64,000 nucleotides of DNA, taken from Bacillus sp. UNC438CL73TsuS30 (lineage in GTDB: Bacteria > Bacillota > Bacilli > Bacillales > Cytobacillaceae). This document shows, piece after piece, positions 17,607 through 25,077 of this stretch. The position numbers were made by a program, and so were the translations under genes. The stretch covers positions 62,001 through 126,000 of the forward strand of contig NZ_AXVA01000012.1 of NCBI RefSeq assembly GCF_000482325.1, in the 5' to 3' direction. The notes beneath the pieces were generated by a model, which worked only from the letters and a program-made list of their open reading frames with translations, was not told the origin of the DNA and made no database searches. Numbering within the stretch: the first letter of the stretch is position 1; each line of letters opens with the position of its first letter.

Positions 17607-17715
17607 ACAAACCATGACTTAAGAGTGAATCATAGAAGAATTTCCCTTGCTGCTTAATGAATTATATAATTGTATGGACGGAAAAGAATACTTAAGCAAG
17701 GAAGGGTTAAAGACA

Positions 17716-18075
17716 TTGGCTGATATTTTCTTAAAAAGAATCTACGACCCATATGACGAAATGGATGGTTATCGAATTTTAATTGATCGCCTTTGGCCTC
17801 GCGGAATCTCAAAGGAATCTGCAAAACTAGATGAGTGGCTGAAGGATGTGGCCCCAAGCAGCGAGCTCAGAAAATGGTTTTGCCATAAGCCGGAGCTTTT
17901 TGAGGAGTTCAAGTTGAGATATGCGGAAGAGCTTAGGAACGATGAAGAAAAGGTGAGAGGGATTAACCATATCGTTGATTTAACCTCCAATGGAAGGGTA
18001 ACGCTTTTATATGGGGCAAAGGATCCAATCTATAACCATGCCAACGTATTACAAGAAGAGCTAAATCGGAAATGA
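17716..18075 (+). CDS. DUF488-family protein
   Basis: 119 residues with the DUF488 hallmarks: IYDPYDEMDGYRILIDRLWPRGISK at the start and VTLLYGAKDPIYNHANVLQE at the end. Function is unknown. Related proteins usually begin a few residues before the KRIYDP segment, which fits the TTG at 17716 behind GAAGGG better than the TTG at 17647. It ends in a clear terminator. Confidence 0.8.
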   Translation: MADIFLKRIYDPYDEMDGYRILIDRLWPRGISKESAKLDEWLKDVAPSSELRKWFCHKPELFEEFKLRYAEELRNDEEKVRGINHIVDLTSNGRVTLLYGAKDPIYNHANVLQEELNRK

Positions 18076-18076
18076 T

Positions 18077-18112
18077 AAAAATCGGCCTGGGGAGCAACCC
18101 AAGCCGATTTTT
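18077..18112. terminator. Bidirectional terminator
   Basis: AAAAATCGGC / GCCGATTTTT with a short inner GGG/CCC stem, between the DUF488 gene and the convergent hemolysin III gene. Confidence 0.8.
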
Positions 18113-18759
18113 TATATTACATATAGATAAACACAGAGGAAATGAGCTAAGCTTCCAAGTAAAATAAAAATATGAAAAATCTCGTGGAATCCCATATTTT
18201 TAAATTCCAAAAATTTAGGTTTTGCTCCGTAAATTACACCGCCAATGGTATAAAAAACGCCACCTAGAATTAATAAAAACAAACCGAACGGATTCAAACT
18301 ACCTGCAAGGGGAGAGAAAACAAAGATTATCATCCAGCCCATTGCGATATACAGGGCGGTTGAGATCCACCGCGGACATTGAAACCAAACCATTTTAAAA
18401 ACAACCCCGCAAATCGCAACAGCACCAATAATTGAAAAGAGAATCCAGCCAATTTTTCCATTTAAACTAATAAAGCAAAAAGGTGTGTACGTCCCTGCGA
18501 TTAACACAAAAATCATCGAATGATCGAGTCGTCTTAAGAAAGCAATCACTTTATCACGGGCAATGACCATGTGATAGGTGGCTGATGCCGAATACAGTAA
18601 AATCATGCTGACTCCAAAAATAATAACAGCAGTTATCGAAAGTGGTGATGGAGTGTTCATCGATACTTTGATGACCATTGCAAGCAGGCCGATAAACGAT
18701 AAAAGGGCTCCGGCCAAATGGGTAAATCCATTGATGGGTTCACGAACATACTGATACAT
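18112..18759 (-). CDS. Hemolysin III / PAQR-family membrane protein
   Basis: 215 residues with seven membrane helices. The family's conserved Ser/His/Asp set is present: SASATYHM, LRRLDHSMIFVLIAGTYTPF, and HEIFHIFILLGSLAHF near the C-terminus, likely a zinc site. PAQR proteins include adiponectin receptors; bacterial members affect membrane lipid metabolism or fluidity. I prefer the ATG at 18759 behind GGGAGGA; the TTG at 18774 overlaps that site. Divergent from the DUF1836 gene. Confidence 0.85.
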   Translation of the reverse strand: MYQYVREPINGFTHLAGALLSFIGLLAMVIKVSMNTPSPLSITAVIIFGVSMILLYSASATYHMVIARDKVIAFLRRLDHSMIFVLIAGTYTPFCFISLNGKIGWILFSIIGAVAICGVVFKMVWFQCPRWISTALYIAMGWMIIFVFSPLAGSLNPFGLFLLILGGVFYTIGGVIYGAKPKFLEFKNMGFHEIFHIFILLGSLAHFLCVYLYVI

Positions 18760-18888
18760 TTTAAATCCTCCCAACGCAACATGTAGTTTTAATGACTACA
18801 TATAATCATACCGATAAAACATTAGCTAGTCAATGTTTATTCGTTTAGGTATAATCAAATTAGAAATTTTTGAGAACGGGGTTTTTGA

Positions 18889-19479
18889 ATGGAAAAAATT
18901 AAAGCTATTATGGATCAGCTTGATTTAAATACAAGCCTGACTTTAGAGGAAATTCCGAAGATTGATTTGTATATGGACCAGGTTATTCAATTATTTGAAA
19001 ATAAATTTGGTGAGTCAAAACGGAAGGAAGACGATAAGGTTTTGACGAAAACCATGATTAATAACTATGCAAAAGGGAAGCTTATTTTTCCAATACAAAA
19101 TAAAAAATATTCCAAAGAACATCTCATTTTAATCAGTTTGATTTATCAGCTTAAAGGAGGCCTCTCCATCAATGATATTAAGGTAATGCTCGATGAGATG
19201 AATAAAAAAATTATTATGGAAGACATTGAGTTAGACTCTTTTTATTCGAGCTATTTGAATCTAACTGCGCAGAATGTAGAGGATTTTGACAAGGATATTG
19301 AGGAGCGGATTAAAGCAGTAAAACAAGAAGTAAAGGGATTGCAGGAAGAAAAGTCTCAGTATATAGAGGAAGTTTTAATGATTTCTTCGTTAGTTCATAT
19401 GAGCAATCTTTATCGACGAGTGGCTGAGAAGCTCGTGGATACCATTACGGTTGAAAAAGAAGGCAAGCACCATAAATGA
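18889..19479 (+). CDS. DUF1836 protein, MerR-like DNA-binding N-terminus
   Basis: 196 residues. The segment LTKTMINNYAKGKLIFPIQNKKYSKEH (about residues 53-80) is the DUF1836 signature and resembles the winged helix of MerR proteins. A predicted coiled coil follows (DIEERIKAVKQEVKGLQEEKSQY). Probably a regulator; target unknown. The gene is divergent from the hemolysin III gene and ends before a strong terminator. Confidence 0.75.
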   Translation: MEKIKAIMDQLDLNTSLTLEEIPKIDLYMDQVIQLFENKFGESKRKEDDKVLTKTMINNYAKGKLIFPIQNKKYSKEHLILISLIYQLKGGLSINDIKVMLDEMNKKIIMEDIELDSFYSSYLNLTAQNVEDFDKDIEERIKAVKQEVKGLQEEKSQYIEEVLMISSLVHMSNLYRRVAEKLVDTITVEKEGKHHK

Positions 19480-19531
19480 TCATCCTAGAGGGTTCCGTTT
19501 TCGGGTGCTTTCTTAATAAAAAATAAGAATT

Positions 19532-19559
19532 GACGTATGAATTAGGCATACGTCTTTTT
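19532..19559 (+). terminator. Rho-independent terminator
   Basis: GACGTATG / CATACGTC with a 7-nt loop and a T-rich tail (TTTTTC), ~50 bp after the DUF1836 gene. Confidence 0.85.
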
Positions 19560-19672
19560 CTCTATATATCAAGGTTTCTACGAAATTTCATTAACTTTGA
19601 CATAGCAATTGACATCATTATTATGATGGACAATAAGTCAGTGCCGTTTTGAGTACCAATTTTATTGATATT

Positions 19673-19976
19673 TAGCTGCTGATTCCCGCCTACAGGACCA
19701 AGGGGGTCCGCACTTATCGGTTGGGGGATCAGGTTAAGCACCCAAGCTAATAAATAGACGGAGGAATTACGCTTAATTAGAAATTATTATAAAAAAAAGC
19801 CTAAATAGGCGGAGAAATTCCGCCTATTGACTCGAAAAATGCGAAATTGGGGGATTTTTCTTTGTATAATCGGAAAACCTTCCCTTATTTATCCCGAAAT
19901 GAGCTCCATTCTACATTTAACCGAAAAGTCTCCGCTTATATATATTACTTTTGCTGGTTACACGATTAAGGACAAG
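19673..19976. repeat. Non-coding dispersed element, copy A
   Basis: About 300 bp that recur in inverted orientation at 48995-49293 with high identity by eye, including shared stretches such as AAGCTAATAAATAGACGGA, AATCGGAAAACCTTCCCTTA and TTGCTGGTTAC. It contains four related imperfect palindromes of the type AATAAGCGGA...TCCGnTTATT at ~50-60 bp spacing. It fills most of the 500-bp gene-free stretch between 19480 and 19982. No gene or known element recognised. Confidence 0.8.
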
Positions 19977-19982
19977 ATATGC

Positions 19983-21560
19983 TTATTTTTTATTCAAAGC
20001 AGGTTCTGTAAACTCTTTTATATTTATGGTCATCACATCCTGTATCCCTTGCTCAACCTCAACCGCACTAGACCCAGAATTTTTAGCGACCACATTTTCA
20101 ATTCGAACGGAATCGGCCTGATTGGCACCACCGTAAATCTTTATACCGGCACCTGCTTTTTTAAAATCGCAAAGGTTTATATGGTTTAAAATGACCTTTC
20201 TTGCACGGTATTGAATCGCGATTACGGGGTTGCCTTTGTATTCATAATCAGGATCTCCTACAAGAGTAAAATGGTTGATGACAACATTCTCATAAGCAGA
20301 AACAACCAACCCCCTTGGTGTCGAGTCCACATATAAATCCGAGTAAATTGGCGCAATGGCAGCTAGATTCGTTGCCATTAGATTAAAGGCCGTCTTTGAT
20401 TTATGATCAGTACTTTTGTGATGGCCGATATGGCGAAAATTAAAAGAACGGTTATCGTTAACGGAAAGATGGCCGATGATTTGTATATTTGCAGCTGCAG
20501 AGGAATTTTCATGTGCTTTACATTCAACCCCGCCAAAGCATCTAGCGGTGGAATTATTGGCGAGCATAACGTCTCTAGAGCCGTCATCAATTTCAATACC
20601 ATTAGAATTTGAAAAGCCTTTTTTATGAGCACGCCCGCTTGGGTCGCACATATGGGAATTCGAAATAAAGATCTTTTCGCTGTGATGGGTGGTAATTCCA
20701 TCGTCGCCAAACCCGTAGCCATTCAGGTTATCCAGCCATATATAGCTGCTTCCGCCCTTGGCACGATAGCCATCCCCGGCATAATTGTACAGGGTAGACG
20801 TAATATCAAAGCAATGGAGACCAGGATTAATCGCTTCAACATCTCGAACCCAGCCATAGATAACATTCGCATACGTTAAACAGCTGGAATGATTGCCCCA
20901 GGAGGCCGTTTTTGGAACATTACCAAGCCTTTCGACATTCCAGTCTAACGTCATGCCTTGGACAAAGAGATGGTGATTACCGCGCCAATGATTGGCGTTT
21001 GTCACAAGTCTTTTTCCTTTTGGGGCTTCATCGTGCAGTTTGATGATTGTTTTCCCTTTTCCTACCCCAACTAGGCAGGTCCAGGAGGGCAAAAGGAGTC
21101 CTTTTGTTATAAAAATACCTTCTGGCACATGAACTTTAACCCGGCCAGTCCCAATCGCTTTTTTAAAGGCCGCGGTGTTATCCGTTCGCCCATCTCCGAT
21201 TGCACCAAAATCGGCTACATTTACTTCTTGAGTGAGACGGCTTAATAAGTGGCTGTATTCATTATCTAGCGTCTCTTTCCACTCTGGATAAACATTTCCT
21301 GCTGCATCCATCATAGTTTTGGAAGGAGCTCCGAGCTCTGTTATGGAAGAGAGGGGACGAAATAGTCCAGAAAGGATTCTCTCTTGAAAAGCCTGCTTCT
21401 TTTGCACAGGAGCAGGGAGGGGAATCTTTTTCTCCGTACATTCCAAGTATAGTTTCTCAGTTTCATGCAAAACTCTTTTTATGTCAAGCTGACCGCCATT
21501 GATTTGGCTGAGAATCGCCCCATTCCTTTTCGGATCATGATTTTTACCTAAAGAAAGCAA
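19983..21560 (-). CDS. Pectate-lyase-superfamily right-handed beta-helix protein
   Basis: 525 residues. After ~110 helical residues the Pectate_lyase_3/GH28-related entry motif appears (VNVADFGAIGDGRTDNTAAFKKAI, residues ~113-136), followed by many beta-helix turns (NSNGIEIDDGSRDVMLANNS, VVINHFTLVGD). Such proteins bind or cleave acidic polysaccharides; some are phage tail or spore/cell-surface proteins. No signal peptide is visible, so it is not obviously secreted. The TTG start has GGAGGTGA eight bases upstream. Context (a repeat element, a VanZ-like gene) gives no substrate clue. Confidence 0.65.
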   Translation of the reverse strand: MLSLGKNHDPKRNGAILSQINGGQLDIKRVLHETEKLYLECTEKKIPLPAPVQKKQAFQERILSGLFRPLSSITELGAPSKTMMDAAGNVYPEWKETLDNEYSHLLSRLTQEVNVADFGAIGDGRTDNTAAFKKAIGTGRVKVHVPEGIFITKGLLLPSWTCLVGVGKGKTIIKLHDEAPKGKRLVTNANHWRGNHHLFVQGMTLDWNVERLGNVPKTASWGNHSSCLTYANVIYGWVRDVEAINPGLHCFDITSTLYNYAGDGYRAKGGSSYIWLDNLNGYGFGDDGITTHHSEKIFISNSHMCDPSGRAHKKGFSNSNGIEIDDGSRDVMLANNSTARCFGGVECKAHENSSAAANIQIIGHLSVNDNRSFNFRHIGHHKSTDHKSKTAFNLMATNLAAIAPIYSDLYVDSTPRGLVVSAYENVVINHFTLVGDPDYEYKGNPVIAIQYRARKVILNHINLCDFKKAGAGIKIYGGANQADSVRIENVVAKNSGSSAVEVEQGIQDVMTINIKEFTEPALNKK

Positions 21561-21589
21561 CTCATACTCACCTCCGTTTCAAAAAGTGA

Positions 21590-21673
21590 CACTGTTTCAC
21601 AAAGTGACAGGCACCGTTCGTGGACAAAATAGAAGTTTTGTCCGTGTGGAGTGGGCAGGACTTCTATTTTGTC
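21590..21673. repeat. GTGACAGGCACC-type repeat with competing hairpins
   Basis: GTGACAGGCACC is followed by TTCGTGGACAAAA, a 6-nt spacer and TTTTGTCCGTGTGG. The sequence GACAAAATAGAAG (21623-21635) can pair either with the adjacent TTTTGTC or perfectly with CTTCTATTTTGTC at 21661-21673, which overlaps the end of the VanZ-like gene. A related copy lies at 48856-48905. Confidence 0.65.
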
Positions 21674-22128
21674 TGATCTTTCTTATTTAGTGTCTTTATC
21701 ATGATATAAACTGTCAATATTCCAAGTGTATCGATGCCAAGATCATATAAACGGCCATCACGCCCCCAATAGAGTTGAAAAAACTCGGTGAAGAAGGCGA
21801 AGGCAACGGATATTGTAATGGACGACTTATGGCTTTTTAACAAGTTGAAAATGAGCAGGTCCATGATAGCAAAGCCAATAAAATGTCCCAGTTTGATCAC
21901 AACAAAGTAGGGATGGATTAAGGCGATATCATTAAAATTAAAGAATGATATAAAGTCTGGTGACGGGTTCCATTTAAATTCAACAGATCCGGAATGAATC
22001 ATTAATTCAAGGTTATTTGTCCAAGTATTGATCAATAGAAACAAGCCCCATAGAAGGATTGCGAAAATTTTAATAGGCTGATTATCTTTTTGGGGATCAA
22101 CTATTTTGGAGGTACGTTGTTGATTCAT
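21664..22128 (-). CDS. VanZ-like membrane protein
   Basis: 154 residues, four predicted membrane helices, and the VanZ family segment FFTEFFQLYWGRDGRLYDLGIDTLGI near the C-terminus. VanZ confers low-level teicoplanin resistance in enterococci, but most chromosomal homologues have no known role. The ATG follows AGGAG. Its last codons lie within the repeat at 21590-21673. Confidence 0.75.
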   Translation of the reverse strand: MNQQRTSKIVDPQKDNQPIKIFAILLWGLFLLINTWTNNLELMIHSGSVEFKWNPSPDFISFFNFNDIALIHPYFVVIKLGHFIGFAIMDLLIFNLLKSHKSSITISVAFAFFTEFFQLYWGRDGRLYDLGIDTLGILTVYIMIKTLNKKDQTK

Positions 22129-22389
22129 GAATTACTTCTCCTACACTTCTTTTATCCATCATTTTTGACGGATTTTAATGGCTCTAAACAAATTATACGG
22201 CTTTTGCATGATGAAGTTAATGTTCGTTACCTGCTTTTTATTAGTAATTTAAAAATATATGGGGAAGATAATAACCGGACCTTTATCGTTCGGAGATAAC
22301 TGTTTTAAAAGTATTAAATAAGTGCAGGAATTTATATCGTTGTAGTGAACTTTCAATTCGAATAAATTAGACATGGAAGGAAGTTGAAA

Positions 22390-23058
22390 TTGAAGAAAAA
22401 AATATTATTATCAGGGTTTGTAGCATTTTTTGTATTTTTATCTTTTAGTTTAGGGGTATGGGCTGCACCAAAATTATCAGTCTGGTTTAATGGTAAAGCC
22501 AAAAAAGTAAGTGTTAAAATGATTAATAAAAAAGCATATGTACCTCTTAACGACGTTGTTTCGTGGTTTGGCGGTAAAGTAAAATATGATAAAAAATCAA
22601 ATAAATATATCGTTACATCTAAGGATTATCATCCAAGTGGGACTAAGCTGAAATCTTATAATGTAAATGCTGTACTTCAATCAGGTCCGATGAAAATGAC
22701 CGTGAGTAAGGTTACAGTTAATCCTAGTTACAAATATGACCAATACATGCCGGCAATTAAAGCGGTGGTTTTAGATGTTAAGGTTCAAAACACTTCAACT
22801 AAAAAGGTAAATTGGTTCCCTGTACAAGGAATTTACGCTTTTAATACAGGAGAACAAATAGAGGATGCCATTTCATATTCACAACAGGTTGATGGGGAGT
22901 TCCTTGGGAATACTACAAAGAGTGGAAAGATTGTATTAAAAGTAAATAAAAGTAACTTGGATTCGATTAAATCCATACAAATACAGGTGGATGGACCATT
23001 CGATGATGAATTTAACCAGTTAGGTGAAAAAGTTACTTATAATTTAAAATTCAGGTAA
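22390..23058 (+). CDS. Secreted protein with copper-amine-oxidase-N-like stalk domain
   Basis: About 222 residues. An N-terminal signal peptide (ILLSGFVAFFVFLSFSLGVWA) is followed by a Cu_amine_oxidN1-type domain (NGKAKKVSVKMINKKAYVPLNDVVSWFGGKVKYDK), a surface-stalk domain common in Firmicutes, and then a beta-sandwich resembling DUF4352 (AVVLDVKVQNTSTKKVNWFPV). Function is unknown; it probably acts outside the cell. Start: TTG at 22390, six bases after GGAAGGAAG; the TTG at 22384 is too close to that site. Confidence 0.65.
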   Translation: MKKKILLSGFVAFFVFLSFSLGVWAAPKLSVWFNGKAKKVSVKMINKKAYVPLNDVVSWFGGKVKYDKKSNKYIVTSKDYHPSGTKLKSYNVNAVLQSGPMKMTVSKVTVNPSYKYDQYMPAIKAVVLDVKVQNTSTKKVNWFPVQGIYAFNTGEQIEDAISYSQQVDGEFLGNTTKSGKIVLKVNKSNLDSIKSIQIQVDGPFDDEFNQLGEKVTYNLKFR

Positions 23059-23107
23059 AAAAGCAGCCCTTCACTGGTTAGTGGGGGCTATTTTCAATAC
23101 AATCTTG

Positions 23108-23163
23108 ATGGTGATGACAGGCACCCATTCTCCTTCACTTCAAACTCAAAAAAGGTGAAGTGG
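23108..23163. repeat. GACAGGCACC-type repeat with hairpin
   Basis: GACAGGCACC is followed by CCTTCACTT ... AAGGTGAAG, a 9-bp stem-loop, between two convergent genes. It shares the GACAGGCACC core with the repeats at 21590 and 48856. Confidence 0.5.
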
Positions 23164-23200
23164 GCGGAAAGATAAAGAATGATAAAGATGGCTTTGGAGT

Positions 23201-24181
23201 CTAAATGTTATTTAATAATTCAATTAGTTCATTGTTTTTCTTTTGGCGTTCCTTTCGGGCTTCGATTGCCTGCTCAATCGTCACTGCTAAAAATCGAGAT
23301 GTGGACAAGGGTCTGGACTGTGCAATCCGGTCTAGGTCAGGACTAATAACGGTTCCAATTGTAACAAATCCGCCACCGGTTGTTCCATCATGTAATGGGA
23401 TAATAACTTCCTCTTCATTCGGTACAATGATCCCGCCGATTGGATACATAGTATCGACAACATTTCCGGACCCTTCTCCCGCCCCAAATGGCGGCTCCGT
23501 ATTTCGGAACCCGATTGAACCGCCTTTAAATCGATAGGCTACTTGATTGGATTCTGTCGATACTCTCCAGTTAGTATTAAGGAAAGATTTTATTCCCTCA
23601 TCACTGACTAATGACCCCGACAGACCCATCAACACACGAAGCTCATTTGAATTAGGGAAATCGGGTAAAAAATTAGAGCTAATTGTTTTACCAACCTGTT
23701 TAAACACTCCCGGCAATGGTTCGCCAATAGGAACACAATCTCCAGCCAGAAGCTTGCGACCCTTATAACCGCCAAATTCGCTAAATATATAAGTTGATCG
23801 GCTTCCTAATATTTCAGGGACTTGGATTCCTCCCGAAATACATAGATATGTTTTAACTCCATGTTTCACGGGTGATAAACGTAAGATATCTCCTTCCTGT
23901 ACCTTGACATTCTCCCACATCGGAATACGACGATTATTAATCTGCGGCTCCATCGGTGCCCCAGTAATAGAAATCACGGTATCTTTTTGAAATTCTATTT
24001 TTGATCCAATTATTGTCATTTCTAATCCTGCAAATTCAGGGGGATTGCCAAGTAGGAGATTCCCAGCCATGAATGAATACTTGTCTGCTGCACCACTCGG
24101 AGGGACACCATAATGATAGTTTCCGTATCTCCCAAGGTCTTGAACAGTTGTTTGCAAACCTGGCTCAAGAATTCGTAGCAT
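23201..24181 (-). CDS. pxpC: PxpC-like (KipA, biotin-dependent carboxyltransferase family) subunit
   Basis: 326 residues of the allophanate hydrolase subunit 2 family: LEPGLQTTVQDLGRYGNYHYGVPPSGA at the start, SITGAPMEP, HGVKTYLCISGG and, toward the end, ASIGFRNTEPPFGAGEGSGNV-like segments and PLHDGTTGGGFVTIG. With PxpB it forms the part of bacterial 5-oxoprolinase that phosphorylates or handles the lactam; the B. subtilis relative KipA counters the kinase inhibitor KipI. It starts one base after the stop of the PxpB-like gene, with GGAGGGA before the ATG. PxpA is absent here. Confidence 0.85.
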   Translation of the reverse strand: MLRILEPGLQTTVQDLGRYGNYHYGVPPSGAADKYSFMAGNLLLGNPPEFAGLEMTIIGSKIEFQKDTVISITGAPMEPQINNRRIPMWENVKVQEGDILRLSPVKHGVKTYLCISGGIQVPEILGSRSTYIFSEFGGYKGRKLLAGDCVPIGEPLPGVFKQVGKTISSNFLPDFPNSNELRVLMGLSGSLVSDEGIKSFLNTNWRVSTESNQVAYRFKGGSIGFRNTEPPFGAGEGSGNVVDTMYPIGGIIVPNEEEVIIPLHDGTTGGGFVTIGTVISPDLDRIAQSRPLSTSRFLAVTIEQAIEARKERQKKNNELIELLNNI

Positions 24182-24182
24182 A

Positions 24183-25067
24183 TTAAAATCCCTCCATTAG
24201 CTCAAGTATATAAGCTCTTCCTTTACAAAAATATTCTTCCGGAGAAAAGTCAATTTCCTTAATCCTGAACCGATAAGTACCCTGTTCAACCTCTTGACTA
24301 ATCCTCTGATACTCTGACTCCGTAACAGAGCAGTGTTTCCACAAATCACCTGGCCGAGCGAGAAAAAGGGATTGATTGAAATCCTTCAATTGTTGCTCCT
24401 TCTGGAAGACAGGGACTGCAGACATCCCGATCAGTTGATAGCTTCCCGGTCCAGATACCGGATAAATTGCCGTAAAAGACCCCCCTAAACCAACAGCTTG
24501 TTTTGGAGTATCCGTTCTTGGACTCATATATTTGGGAGTTTGAATCATTTTTTCCCGCGGCAAGCCTAGCTGGAATTCCCAAGCAGTCCCTGGATTAAAT
24601 CCCATCATACTGATAAGATACGGCATTGAGGTATGTGCTTCTATAAAGGCATCTTTATCTCTAAAACCATTTTTTTTCATTACAAACTCAAAATTAGTTA
24701 AAGAGGGGTCTTGGTGGCGATCCTTAAATCGTCTAGAATATTCTTGTGTAACAGGATCGTCATACCATATGGGAATTTCCACAATACGTATGGATAAATT
24801 TAATTCTGCTGGATTGCTTTTTATAATATCGATTTCCTTAAGATAATCTAACAAATCATATGCGGAAATAATATCAGGATTAAAACGAATAAGATACGAT
24901 GCGTTAGCCGGGCAAATATCCCAAACACCTGGGATTTTCCGACTTCTCAGTTCTTTCGTGATCGCTAATGCCTTGAAGTTGCTTTCTGCACTCATTTCTT
25001 TAGAAATTTCAGCAAATATATATTCGTCACCCCCAAAGTGAAAACGAGTCTCTGGGATTGTAAACAT
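24183..25067 (-). CDS. pxpB: PxpB-like (KipI, allophanate hydrolase subunit 1 family) subunit
   Basis: 294 residues, about 50 longer than usual. Family segments are FNPGTAWEFQLGLPREKMIQTPKYMSPRTDTPKQAVGLGGSFTAIYP, matching the cyclophilin-like CT_C_D domain, and SGPGSYQLIGMSAVPVF. The partner PxpC-like subunit follows after one base. In B. subtilis KipI binds histidine kinase KinA; in most bacteria the pair works in 5-oxoproline hydrolysis. The gene begins ten bases after the sigma-54 activator, so all three form one minus-strand operon. Confidence 0.82.
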   Translation of the reverse strand: MFTIPETRFHFGGDEYIFAEISKEMSAESNFKALAITKELRSRKIPGVWDICPANASYLIRFNPDIISAYDLLDYLKEIDIIKSNPAELNLSIRIVEIPIWYDDPVTQEYSRRFKDRHQDPSLTNFEFVMKKNGFRDKDAFIEAHTSMPYLISMMGFNPGTAWEFQLGLPREKMIQTPKYMSPRTDTPKQAVGLGGSFTAIYPVSGPGSYQLIGMSAVPVFQKEQQLKDFNQSLFLARPGDLWKHCSVTESEYQRISQEVEQGTYRFRIKEIDFSPEEYFCKGRAYILELMEGF

Positions 25068-25077
25068 GATTCCACCC

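Noticed and set aside
19827..20189. Plus-strand 120-residue frame
   Set aside because: Half lies in non-coding repeat copy A and half is antisense to the beta-helix gene; no ribosome binding site.
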